A DNA stretch of 64,000 bases, taken from positions 188,264,119 through 188,328,118 of the forward strand of contig NC_081410.1 of assembly GCF_030272615.1 (NCBI RefSeq), in the 5' to 3' direction. Below, piece by piece: positions 22,288 through 33,830 of this stretch. Source of the stretch: Cryptomeria japonica (Eukaryota; Streptophyta; Pinopsida; Cupressales; Cupressaceae). The stretch's first letter is position 1. Each line of letters starts with the position of its first letter. Below the pieces are notes generated by a model. That model had not been told where the DNA came from and made no database searches. It worked only from the letters and a program-made list of their open reading frames with translations. The position numbers and the translations under genes were made by a program.

Positions 22288-25200
22288 ATGGCGCCCAAGA
22301 TCCAAGATCCCATAGTTGTCAAGAATGTAGAGAAGCCCTCACTAAAATACTCTTTGACCCCCAAAGTTGCTTACGAACCGGATGACAAAACCGCCTATTC
22401 ACTCATCCCGGACATAGTGTTGTTAGTCAAAGATGTGAGATTCTTCACCAAATGTCGTGTTGAAGAACTTAGTCATGTTGAAATCAGGGACATCTATGAT
22501 GAGCTATGTATCAATGGTAAATTAAACAGCAAGTATGAACACATCAAAATCAAAGGATTGACTGAAGCCCTAACCTATCCTCATCTGTTCAAACCCCAAT
22601 GGGTCAAGTTTGTTCTGAGCAGAGTTCATGATGATTTCATGTGGCTAGAAGAGAAACCATTCAAGATAACCAAGGAAATCATTCATTTGATTACCGGTTA
22701 CCCTATCTATGATCATGCCCGAGCCCAAAAGATGATATCACAGAAGGAATTGATCAGTTTAACCGGAGTAGAATCTGATTATAGAGGACTGAAACTGAAC
22801 AATGTCACTGATACAGAACTTAAGTTTGCTATTAGATTAATTGGTTACTGTTTCTTCCAATCGGCAAGGGAAAATAGTGTACCCTGTGCAACAGTTGACT
22901 TAGCTTATAAAATTAGGAAAAAGGGAATGAAAATTGACTTATGTGAGGTATTATTGAAGAATCTGTTTGAGAATCTAAACACAATCAGGAAGTCGAAGAA
23001 GAACAACTCGGCTAATACTCTAAATTTTGGATCACTACTGGTATGCATGTTTTTCTACTTTGAAAAATTCTTTCCATCAGTCGGTAAAGTAGTTTGGGAG
23101 CTACATCGATCAATCACCCATTAGATTAATGACTTCATCAAGAAGTTAGGAGATAATTTCAATTATATCATGGATGATTACTTCAGTAAATTTCAAGAGA
23201 AAATGCATAACAAGTACCGAATCCCACCCTATCTAGTAGAGAAATACAAAAATGATATATGTTTTGAAGTTGACATCGATTACTGTTATGTGAATGTTGT
23301 GGAACCGAGGACTCAATCCTTGTCACCAATGGGTTACGAGATTGACTTTGACATCACAAAACAACAAATTGATGCATTTGTTACATTACCAAGGCATGCT
23401 ACCGAGCTAAGGTATGGTACCTATGAGGAAGTAAAGGAAAAGGTAAAAATGAATATTGTAGTACCTAAAGCTACAAGAAAGGCAACAAAGATGATTAAGG
23501 CATTGTCAGAGAAATTCAGAGAAGACTCTTCCTCTACACCTGTCAAAGGCACTCTTGCCATCACCGAAGAGGAATTAGAAGCTCAAGAGGCAGCTATAAC
23601 ACCGAGCATCGAATTGCCTAAGGGTAAAGTGTTAAAAAGAAAGAAACGGGACACTTCAAAGGCCCTACCGACTCCACCTCCAACAAAGAGACCTAACACA
23701 AGAGCATCTGCAGCATCACCGAGTAAGAAACAAAAGAGTGTTACTGCTCCCAAGGTAACAAAGACATACAAGAAATCTACTCAGAGACTCATTTAGGCAA
23801 AAGAGTCTAGTGATACAGAATCAGAAGATGCAAACAAACTCTAGATTGTCAAGAGCAAGAAGGTAAATATACATAGTATTGAAAACTTTTGTGTTAATCT
23901 AAAAGAATATGGAGGATTTGGTTCATTTAGATATGTCAAGTATGAAACTAGAAATAATGATGAGAAGAGACAAATTGAAGAAGCTGTCATCTGCACACTT
24001 CTAAAGTTTCGGTTAGCTCCATTGGAACTAGCAAAGTCACTTCAAATGAACTTTACTTGCATATTGATAATAGGTGGAAGTATGTAATGGACTCAGCGAA
24101 ACAAATCAAAGAAAGAAGTCTAGTCCATCTCTTTCCTAATATGTCAGTAGCTGAAATAAAGGAACATTTAACAACCTACAATTCAAAGTTTCTTGTCAAA
24201 CAGAGAGCCTTAAAATTGATGACTGGGCTATATATTGACGTAGAAAATGAAACAAAAGCAAAGTGACAGGAAATCTTCAAAATCAAGGATGTCGGTGAAC
24301 AAACTACAGTTGAAATCATTTGTGTCACCGAGCATGATCTTGATGTCACCGAGCAAGGTCCTGATGCTACCAAACAAGACCCTGCTATCACTATTCAAAT
24401 AGATGAAGATGTCATGGATATAGAAGCACCGGAGTAGGAAATGATAGAAGGCACTACATATGCAAAACTTGTATCTAGTGAATCCGTTTTAGAACAAGTT
24501 CAGCCTTATCCACCAGTCAAGCAACCTGTCTCTACCAAAGCTCCTTAGGATGCAACACAAGGCACCGAAGGTCACAAGTGTATAGCAGGAGAAGATACTA
24601 CTCTAGAACAGACCTCACAAGCACCTTCGAGCACTGAAAATGTTGCAGCTGTGACACCTAGTACCGAGACACCAAAAGACACCATAGAGGCTACAGGAAC
24701 TAACCAAAGTGTTGCCTCTACCAAGCAACCTACCGAGCGTCAGCCAGCCTCCCAAGCTATTGCCTTGGTCCAACCAGCCAAAGGTAAAGAAAAGAAAGTG
24801 AAAAAGCATAGTTTCAAAGTTGATTTGTCTAAACCAATAGTGTTGCCCAGTGTTGATATATCAAAATTGAAAGGGCAATCACTCATTGATTTTGGTGAAC
24901 TATGCAAAGAAAAGGCCGAACAAGAAAAATAGATGGCCATACAAAAGAAGAATAAAGTAATTCAGAAGGTGAAGACACTGCTATCAGATATGCTACCTAC
25001 GGCTACAGTGTCAACCGCAGCAACCATCCATATTCAACTGGATGAACTCCTTAATCAAATAGAAACATCCGGAGTTGATGCATCTGAGTATTTGAGCAAG
25101 CTAAAAGACAAGGAGCTCACTGCAAAAATGATAGAAGAGGTACAGAAAGCTCTAGCTATTGGCAAAGTCAAACTTGTCAAATTTATTGCTGAGTTGACTC

Positions 25201-25673
25201 CTCAACTCAAGCACATTCATTATTTATTTCAGAAACTCTGTACATTTTCTTTATTCATTAAAGACATCAAGAATAAAACAGAGACAATTGAGAAAGAGAT
25301 CGCCGATCTCTCAAGCAAGTTGACCACAGAGCCAAATTCAATTTAGAATTTTTATACAAGGTTACAACAACTCATGGCTCAACATTTGGACTTAAGAAAT
25401 GAAGAACACAAGATTAGGATGGACATAATGACACTTCAGACATTATTCCTTCCACATCTTTCATCAGTCCAAGAACAGATCAACCGAGCCACACACTTGT
25501 CTACTACTCAAGAGGGAAGCACTCTTGATGGCTTAATATCACTATTCGTTGATATTCAAGCGTAAAATTCTTTAATGGATAGTGTAAAGGATGCACTCTC
25601 TGTCGCTCTCACTGATGCCCAGAACAAGTACAAATCCATTTTTAACCAGTTACCGCCCCTGGATGGAAATTAA
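22288..25673 (+). pseudogene. N1 ORF2: unrecognised ~1,130-codon protein
   Basis: Starts MAPKIQDPIVV at 22288 and ends GN-stop at 25671-25673. About seven in-frame stops (e.g. 23122, 23794) and one frameshift near 24050 interrupt it, but the same two frames carry the whole length. An N-terminal globular part (about residues 1-280) includes WVKFVLSRVHDDFMWLEE and FKITKEIIHLITGYP, distantly like the ITGxP segment of PMD-like transposon proteins. A basic Pro/Ser/Thr-rich tract (KRKKRDTSKALPTPPPTKR, a possible nuclear signal) follows near residue 450-500. Then come a low-complexity Thr/Glu/Pro region and a C-terminal helical, coiled-coil-like part (24933-25565). No enzyme motif is visible. I cannot name the family. 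Confidence 0.6.
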
Positions 25674-25686
25674 TTTTTTTATGTTT

Positions 25687-25701
25687 GTCAAAAAGGGGGA
25701 G
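25687..25701 (+). promoter_or_regulatory. Upstream purine tract of N1
   Basis: TGTCAAAAAGGGGGAGTG lies about 15 bases after the ORF2 stop. It resembles the real polypurine tract 345 bases downstream. C2 shows the same doubling. It may be a second plus-strand primer or a duplicated remnant. Confidence 0.5.
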
Positions 25702-26033
25702 TGTGATATAATATATTTGGGGAGTGATACAGTTTTGATACAGTATTGAGAGAATGATAGAGTATTCGGAGTATAGTATACAGGGGGAGTATACCAAGCA
25801 GATTAAGCAGAGTATCCAAGAGCAGTAGACAGGACAGTAAGCAAAGCACACAAGAATAGAACCGAGCATGCAAAATCAGAGTTATGTACAGTATAATGAC
25901 AAGGGGAGTATATCTGAATATACTATTTCATTGACTATTGTATATACTATCAAGTATAGTCATTTTGCAAAGTATATAGATTTTTGAGTTATAACTTTGA
26001 AAGTAGTTTTTGTCAAACATCTCAACTAATGTC

Positions 26034-26045
26034 AAAAGGGGAGAT
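26034..26045 (+). promoter_or_regulatory. N1 polypurine tract
   Basis: AAAAGGGGAGAT directly before the 3' LTR, where plus-strand DNA synthesis would start. Confidence 0.85.
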
Positions 26046-27174
26046 TGTTACTACTTATCAAATTGCCATTAGTTTTATGTCAAAGTTAGACTATATACTC
26101 TAGTCGATTACTATTACCGAAATATTCAGTCGGTATGCACAGTCTAGTCGGTTACAGAAGAAAGCAGTCACAGAACGCAATATACACCGAGTTGTCTACC
26201 GAGTATCATTTCATGTCTACCGAGCAGCAAAGATGACACGCCGAGTTGATATACACTGAGTGAAACGTGTTACCAGATTCATTGAACCTAGACATGCATA
26301 TGAAAACGTGTTACAAGTTCAAGGCACATCTAACCGTTATCACATTGCAAATTGCACTAGAAGATTGTACATGATTTCGAGGTCATCTAACCAATGAAAT
26401 ATTTTACATGGTTATAAATCGTGTTTGTAAGATCGAAGCAATGAATTGGATCACCGTCTTAAGAAGATCTATTTATACAGCATGAGTTAAGAGTTAAGTG
26501 TGTGCATGAGTGTAAGAAGACTGTTACAGAGACACAGAGGTCACCGAGAAGGTTTTCAGAGAACAGTCGAAGAACAGAGTAAACATAAGGGTTTACTGAG
26601 TTACTATATGGGTTACCGAGGTATGCTATAAGTAAGGTAATCTTATTCTGAGCACATAGAATCTGCTATAACATTTCAGATGTAAAGTTGTAGATATTTG
26701 TAATGATTTTATTGTAATACTATGAAGTTGTAAGAGAAACCTTTAATAGGGTAAAAGACTCTAATCAAGTCTATAAATTGTAAAGCCTCTAACCAGGTAC
26801 AACATTTAGATTAAGTGTTGTAAAATCCTTTAGCAAGGTAGATCTAACAGATCTTGTTACTCCTAATAGGGTAAGCTATCACAAATAGCTAAACATGTAG
26901 CTCTAACCGAGCACTCTTTATTATTGCAGTAGTGAAGTTGTGGGTGCCATCCCCACCGCAGTTTTTCTCTCTAACCAAGAGTTTCTGCGTAACCAAAATA
27001 TATGTGTTATAGAGTGAATCATGTATAATTGTTATCTATTTGTTTTAACTTTATTTTATGTTACTGCACTATTTGGTTTATGCATAACAGTAAAGTTATT
27101 ATTCAAGAAAAGTTTTGGAGTACTGATTCACCCCTCCCCTCTCAGTACATTAGCTTTCCATACTGGGCCTAACA
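26046..27174 (+). repeat. N1 3' LTR
   Basis: Starts TGTTACTACTTATCA and ends GGGCCTAACA, colinear with 19206-20331 over its whole length with scattered substitutions and a 3-base indel (AGA near 26158). The C-rich loop hairpin is at 27120-27148. Confidence 0.92.
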
Positions 27175-27479
27175 AATAGAAGTTGTCCAAGTGGAATTTT
27201 GAGATACTGATCTTTACACAAACATTATTTTTCTTGGGAAAGGTTATATTTGCATAAATGATATATCAATTGGATTTACAATCTTGTGGGGGAAATGTGG
27301 CTCTTTGATAAGGAAAAGATAGGTTGAGTAATCCCTATAGCAGCATATTATGTTTGTAACATTGAGGCTTCCAACAAATTTGGATTGATTAGAGTTGTAG
27401 TTGGAAAGATGGTGTTTATTTATTTTCCATGTAAGAGGTTATACTTCCATATTTGATCAAAATAAAATAAAAAAGGTTT

Positions 27480-29247
27480 TGTTGGAAGTGGATTCACTCT
27501 GACAGGGGGGGTGAATCAGAGTGATATATTTAAACTTTGACTTGAATGCACAATAAAGAATAGTAACCTTGATCCAATGTAAGAGATTTGTTTATGCAAG
27601 AGGACACTTAAATTTGTTTTGAATGAAATGCAAGTGAGTAACATTAACACTTCATATTAAAATCATCATGTAACATTGTTCCATGAAAGTGTGAACAATC
27701 TTGTTTATGATTTTGAATAAAAAATTCAACGTTGTACAATGCAAGTTTTGATTTTCTTTATGAAGACTTTAAAAAAAAAATTTAAACAACTCAACTTTGC
27801 ATGATTGTTTAGAACACTTTGAGATATGAACCTTTTTGAACAAACTCAAAGTATCAGAGCATTGACTAAATAAAAAAATTAACATATAACAGAATGAGAG
27901 ACAAATAACATCACATAACACAAAGATTTCCTGAGTGGAAAATTCCGCATGGGGTATAAAAACTCACTCGCTGAAATTTCTTTTTCATTAATCAAAGAGC
28001 ACCAGCTTTGTAACAATGGTAGAGCTACAACTCAACACCTTTTCTGAAATATCAACTTCATAGGAGCACCAACCCCTCAAATTTCAATGTCACTATCTAA
28101 GTTTGTAATCAATAATGACCTTACATTTGCATCAAACTTGCAATCCTAAAATCATCAGTGAATACAAAACATATATGATTTTCAATGTTTCCAATTACAA
28201 TATGCACTATATGTAACAGTGCCACAAAAACTTTCTTCAACTAAATATACTTACAATTTTCAGATGTAACAATAAAGTTCTTTAATACTATTTTGTTCTC
28301 ACTTTTTCATCCAACAAATCAATTGCTTAAAGCCACGAATTTAAAGAGAAAAATACCAATGAAACCCTTGAACCAAGATATCAAACCCAAGTTCAATACA
28401 ACACTCAAGTTAGGGTTTCCACACATAGAAACCAAAATACAGTTACCAAAAATAAAATACATCTTTCCAACTGTAATTTCTTTTCTCTTTCATTTTCAAA
28501 AATAAGAATCTGAAAAGTAATTCCTTTCAAAACTTAAAACTATAACTAGAAAAGAAGTAATTTCTTCTTTCATTTTCATACTAAACTTCATTATTTTCTA
28601 GTTATAAAAGCAAGGTAATGAAAGTCTGTTCGAAAATGAATCAAGATAATCTTTTCAAATTAACTTTTCCATTTACCAATTTTTCCTTTGAAATACCAAG
28701 GCAGTGTAAAGATATTACCTCTTTTATGGCTTTTTAAATTGTAAATACAATCCCACAAAAATATTTGTTACCTCTGTTTTCAGCTCGTGGGGATTCCACC
28801 AACCAACTTGCCACTTGTCATAGTCGTGCATACCCGAACCCCAAGACAGAATACCAGCAAGAATACATTCAACCTATGATTGCAAACTCATCATGGTGGT
28901 TAGGGTTTGGGCTACCCTTCAAAATAAATAACCAACTTTTGTTTGCCATATCTTTCTTTTTGCCTATCGAAGTGTACTTTGCAAAAACAAATTACTATTT
29001 GAAATCCGCATTACCATTACAAATTTACCAACACATAATTATGTTTGGAATCTGAATCAAGTATGCCACATCATGTTGTCTATCTCAATCCATGTGTGAT
29101 ATCATAGTGTCAAGTCCAAGTCAAACAGTCTGAATGTATATGTTGAATGCCAATTTAACATATCGACTCCCCATATAAGTCGATGTTTACCTTACTTGAA
29201 AACCCAATTCATAAAAAATAGACCAAGTCAACTAAAGTGTTGACACT
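27480..29247 (-). repeat. L0: left part of a probable solo LTR, split by G2
   Basis: Opens with TGTTGGAAGTGG, followed by a hairpin (arms TCACTCTGA at 27494-27502 and TCAGAGTGA at 27516-27524) around CAGGGGGGGTGAA, the same box as the copia LTR 3' ends read backwards. The rest continues after G2 at 61000-61635, ending AAAAGTCAACA. Flanks GGTTT (27475-27479) and GATTT (61636-61640) match at 4 of 5 bases with a G/A difference. No internal region is visible, hence solo LTR of about 2.4 kb. The call rests on these edges, so it is moderate. Confidence 0.5.
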
Positions 29248-30263
29248 TGTGTGTGTGAAAAGTGGAATAAGTTTGTAAGCTGCAAGCAAAACACTTCAAT
29301 TAAGTCATTAAATGCATGGTTAGTAAATCAATAATCAATAAATAATAAACCATAACAAAGCGACTAATTGCCTTCTAAAAGATGCGAGTATAAGATTGCT
29401 CTCAGATTTTTATAAGCAATACCAGTGACTACACTACACCAAGACAAAGGATTTAATCTATATGATAATGAAATCAAGCAAGATGGATGTAAGATGGATG
29501 TTAGATGGATGAATAATCAAGCAATAATTAATTCAAGCAATATGGATTCAAGCAATAATGAAATAAACTAAATATGCAAATAATCAAAAAAAGCAAGCAA
29601 ATATATTCAATGATTCTAGAGAAAAATCAGCATAATAATAATCTCCAAGGTGTTTCTCAAATATCGCTGGGGTGATTTGAATGAGAACTAAAGGTTGAAT
29701 TTATATAAATTCACAAGAGAGATCAAGAAAAAGCACAATTTAAGATTAATTGTAATAATTGAGAAATCAAGTTCAGTTAACCTTGAGATAGATTCCAATT
29801 ATACTTTAATTGAAATGCATTCAAATAAGAAGTTCCAGTTGCATTAGAAATAAGATTTAATTAATTCCATGCATTTATGATAAAAATAGATAATTCTTTG
29901 ATTTATTCAAGAAAAGAGTCATTTTAATGCAACTGAACTTCTTTTTCTGAAAAGCTTTGAGTTCCAATTTTAGAGAATGATTAATAATTCAATTCAATTG
30001 CTTTTATGATTTCAAGTTCTCAATTTAGAAAAAGAAATAATATCTCAAGTTTGATTTTGATCAAAATGATTTATTGGAATAATTTAATTAATTAAATAAA
30101 TGTTTAATTAATATAGAATAATTCACTTGCCATGTGACATTAATGATTGAAGAATTAATTAATTGTGTGCTCAAGATTGATTTAATTGCCTTTGGTTAGG
30201 ACCTTGGTGATGTTGTCGAGATTAGGGGCCCATGGTTTAGATGACCAATTTTAAGGTATTACA
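29248..30263 (-). repeat. G2 3' LTR (left copy)
   Basis: 1016 bp, TG to CA, next to the polypurine tract at 30264. It aligns with the right copy, with roughly 10 differences in the first 165 bases. It lacks about 160 bp present in the right copy (60650-60809) and has about 20 bp that the right copy lacks. Confidence 0.92.
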
Positions 30264-30276
30264 TTTGCCCCTCTTT
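30264..30276 (-). promoter_or_regulatory. G2 polypurine tract
   Basis: On the minus strand AAAGAGGGGCAAA, immediately upstream of the 3' LTR of G2. Confidence 0.85.
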
Positions 30277-30299
30277 GAAGTAATGTGCGAGCAGCGAGT

Positions 30300-30890
30300 T
30301 GGTTCAAAGAATAGTTGATGTCTAGGAGATACTAGTTTTAAACTTGATTGATCACAAACCAGATGAAAAGTGAGGTGTTTAGCTTGATTTGAAGCAATGA
30401 AGCTTAACAGAGTTTATTAAAGTGATACCAATCCTGAACTTGATTGAACTAGGAACGATAGAGAGAAAAGATACCGAACTTGAACTTGATTGATCAAGAA
30501 GCGGATCTTACTGATCTAGAACTTGATTGAACTAGACTCAGTGAGTGAAGATAAAATTGATCTTGAACTTGATTGATCAAGATACGATGAGCAAAGATAA
30601 ACTGTCCAGCTTGATTTGATGTGATAAAACTGAATACCTGCTTAGATTGAGCGTGTGATCAAATATACTCTTTAAACTTTTGATTGAGTTTAAACGAATA
30701 ATCAGCTTGATGAAAAGCGATGAAACTAATTGACATTAAGAGACTGATTTAGATGAAGACAAATATTAGCTTGATTTGAAGCGATGAAACTAATATGCCC
30801 CTAGCAATTGATTTGATTCAGATGATCGAGAGATCTCAACTTGATATGAAGCGATGAAGCTGAGATGCCCCTAGCGATAAGGTCTTGTTT
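30300..30890. repeat. CTTGATT-rich degenerate repeat array in G2 tail
   Basis: Many degenerate units: GCTTGATTTGAAGCGATGAA type (near 30381, 30707, 30769, 30838) alternating with GAACTTGATTGA(A/T)C type (near 30430-30590). It is the counterpart of the TTGAT tract at 420-835 in G1. Hypervariable repeats before the 3' LTR are known in Tat elements. Confidence 0.75.
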
Positions 30891-31593
30891 GATTTTCTTT
30901 AGTTGAAAAGATTTTTGCTCCACTTTTGATGAATATTTGAAAAAAATTTCTCAACATTGCAGATGTGAGGTCATGAGGTCACGAGTATGCCCCCTCAGGA
31001 ACAAAATCGAAAGATAGCGAGGGTACATGATTTTAGGCAATTGTTGGCAATGATAATGATTTGAGCACAAAGATTTTGTCAGAGGAATATTTGAAGATTT
31101 AGCATTGATTCATGATAAATTGAGTGCAAAGCTAATTTGTAGGATAAAATTGAGATTCACCATTGATTAATGAGCGCAAGTTGAAGAAAGAATGAGCTTT
31201 TGATAAAAGTGCTAAGTGGTCCAAATTGTGAAATTGACTAGGAAAATGATCTCGGATTTCAATTTTGATCCCGAAAATGGAATCAGAATGGGAAAATTAG
31301 CTAAGGGTATAATTTTCATGTCCATCGAAGCAAGTTGAAAAATTAGGGTTTTGGTTATATAAGGGGTAAAAGTATCATTTTCAAATCATTTTAACCTCCC
31401 AAGTTTGAAAATTCAAAAAGCCTTCTGCGAAGAAAAATGGTGGTCCCCACTCGTTTACATCGATTCGAGCACCAGAGATGACATAATCGACCTCAGAACT
31501 ATGAGCCAGCGGTAAGTGATCTATCTTAAGCCTGTTAAGCATTCCATTTTTGAATTTTTTTGTTGAATTTTTCATTTTTTGGCACGTTGAAGT
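30891..31593. other. G2 tail between repeat arrays
   Basis: About 700 bp of AT-rich sequence without a supported gene. A further fragment of the GATTGAT-like pattern is seen near 31090-31180. Confidence 0.4.
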
Positions 31594-31810
31594 TGGACAT
31601 CTTCGTTTTGTCGTGCGAGACAGGATCTTGTCTCATACGGAAAACTAATGAAGTCTATTTTTTTGTTTAAGTTCACCAGTTTTGTCATTCTAAGTCTACC
31701 CTTGTATCGTACGATAACACTCAAAAGAGCCCCTTTTGTCGTCCTAGGACTAGTCTTGTGTCGTATGAGAGTCTTTTGTCATACTAGACCTATTTCTGAC
31801 TTGTACGAAT
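31594..31810 (+). repeat. TTGTCGT/TCGTACGA repeat upstream of the G2 PMD gene
   Basis: Degenerate units with (T)TTGTCGT and (A)TCGTACGA or TCGTATGA occur near 31605, 31700, 31733, 31752 and 31770. The same motifs, in the opposite orientation, fill parts of the G2 leader (58060-58400 and 59570-59760). The array stands just before the PMD gene. Confidence 0.65.
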
Positions 31811-31977
31811 TTCTGCCACTATGATGTTTTGTTGTTTGGAAAACAGTGAACATTTTTGAAGGTGCAAACTTGAAATTTTGATTGTGCAGTTGACATAGTT
31901 GAATTTGCGTGATGTTTTGCTTCTTTTATAGGCTAATTTGGAATGTTTCCTGATGGTCTATTGGTTGATTTTTGCAG

Positions 31978-33830
31978 GTTCGATTGCCCCATGTATTATT
32001 CCGATGTGTATATCCTCCTACAATTACATTAGTTCGGCAGTTATCCAGGATAGACCGGGCACATATTGATGCATGTGAATTGACCCACCTTCTTGATTTA
32101 CCTGATATCCGTGTGAATCAGGGAATGTTGACTACACTTTTAGAAAGATTCCATTCTGAGCATAACACATTCCATTTGCCAGTTGGGGAGATGACCATTA
32201 CTCTTGAGGATGTATACAGGATTCTTCGGATCCCTTTTGTCGGTGGTATGGTTGATTATGATGCAGCGCAGCTTCCTGGGTTAGTAGTTGTTAGACGGGT
32301 TTTCAGAGATCCTGATATTTTGACATGTTCTATCAGTTGGGACGTGATGATGACCAAAATATAGTGAGGAATTTCCACTTGCTTGCATCTTGGTAGGTTT
32401 TATCAGTTGTTTTCTGATGCCGGACAGGGGACAGCAGGGATTTTTGTGCGGATGGGGCAAGATATTACAGAGGCTTATTGAGTCCCCTCAAAGATTAGGC
32501 TGGGGTTCTTGTATATTAGCACACATGTATTGCGAGATGCATGAGATTGTATTTAGGGAGGGGAAGAGTATGGTTGCAGGATTTTTGATTTTATAGGTAT
32601 GGGTCTAGGAGCACCTCCCAGTTTGCAGGCCAATTGTAAATGACAGCAGGGGTCCTAGTTAGCCCATTGTATATAGATATTTAGGATATATTACTCAGCC
32701 CCATCTGGGCAAGACTGATTTTTGGAGACAACCGATAGATGATTTGATAGTCGTGACATGGAGACCGTACAGGGGTCTAGAGCCATGGGACGATTGGAGG
32801 ATTGTTCGCAGAGATTTGTTCATGACTCGCCTACTCATCGGTAGATCATAGACAGTAGTCGAGAGATTCATTATTTCTCAAGTGATGAGGCAATATGGTA
32901 GGCCTCAGGGGATCTCGTAGGAGTAAACTGCATACGCGTGCTATGCAGATGAGGAGAGGTAGGGATGGGCACCGAGATTGTCTTATGCCTTGAGTATGCA
33001 AGAGTTGACTAGATTACAGCATCTCAGATGGGACTATATGGATGATGTTGCAAATGAAGGGTTCTTGCCCCAGTATAGGGATTGGTTCCAGCAGCATCCA
33101 TTCCTGAGATTTATGAATCCGGGTGAGCAGGTACCTGGTATAGAGGAGATAGAGCATGATTCTCCCACGTAGGGATAGGGACATGGACAGAAGTAGGGAC
33201 AGAGAGCCAAGGCTCCGAGGTGGATAGGTGGTGATCCTAGTACTAGCAGCCATAGGGTACCAGCTGGTGGTAGGTAGTAGAGAGGAGAGGGCGGATCCCT
33301 AGGTACAGTTAGAGTGAGACTTGGTGTAGTGAGAGTGTCGAAGGGTGGAGGTGAGGAGGAGAGAACAGCGCTGAGATAGGTCCAATAGAGGAGAGAGGAG
33401 AAAGGTGGAGCCGGAGGCAGAGATGGAGGAGATGGAGGCAGAGAGCCTGTGAGGGACGAGGGGGCCGAAAAAGCGCGATCGATGAGAGCATGCCTAGCGA
33501 GGTTATAGTCACAGTTGACCGTGGCACAGACTCAACTGGCAGAGCGAGACCGACAACTAGCAGACCTTAGGGCTGAGCGCGATCTTCAACTGGAGGAGCT
33601 CAAAGCAGAGCGTGATCGTCAGGTCACAGAGATGAGGGCAGAGAGGAGGACAGAGACAGATGCCTTGTGATAGGAGGTCCTTCATCAGACGAGTCGAGCT
33701 GCCTATTATGTTGTGGCTTGCAGCGTAGTAGTTCCAGTAGCGCAGCAGGTTGTACCATATTCATAGTATATGGCTCGATTTGAGGGAGCTTGAGCACCTC
33801 ATTAGGTCCTGATTAGCAGACCCCACTTCC
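31978..33830 (+). pseudogene. Antisense PMD gene of G2, decayed
   Basis: Plus-strand PMD gene homologous to that in G1 (838-2960). The first block (to 32364) reads ELTHLLDLPDIRVNQG, then HSEHNTFHLPVGEMTITLED and VYRILRIPFVGG. After a stop and frameshift, 32390-32596 has FLMPDRGQQGFLCGWGK, and a later part (32978-33172) SYALSMQELTRLQHLRWDY. The C-terminal region (about 33540-33670) is an Arg/Glu-rich coiled coil with repeats of AERDRQ. Numerous stops, many TAG. The domain is preceded by TTTTTGCAG at 31970-31978, a good splice-acceptor shape, so the gene may have had a 5' exon. The product is plant mobile domain; its role for the element is unknown. Confidence 0.75.

Larger units (their letters stand above)
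19206..27174 (+). mobile_element. N1: complete non-autonomous LTR retrotransposon
   Basis: Two LTRs (19206-20331 and 26046-27174) bound an internal region with an initiator-Met primer site, two ORFs and a purine tract. AATAG flanks both ends (19201-19205 and 27175-27179), a perfect 5-bp target duplication. No RT, RNase H, protease or integrase is visible in any frame, so it needed enzymes from elsewhere. The primer site, LTR hairpin and double purine tract match the copia elements in this window. LTRs differ at about 8 of the first 165 positions, so the insertion is moderately old. Confidence 0.92.

Noticed and set aside
19206-27174. N1 as an endogenous pararetrovirus or envelope-carrying retrovirus
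   Set aside because: No RT, movement protein, coat protein or membrane-spanning segment is visible; LTRs and a 5-bp target duplication mark an LTR retrotransposon.
18850-27300. Possible F-box/DUF295-like fragment on the minus strand around N1 (FKMDLEDTTWELLKV near 19030-19075)
   Set aside because: Only one short segment looks like the family, flanking codons are full of stops, and pieces on the other side of N1 do not support it.
28765-29055. Plus-strand ORF of 96 codons
   Set aside because: No recognisable content, lies within the putative L0 LTR, and has no supporting neighbours.
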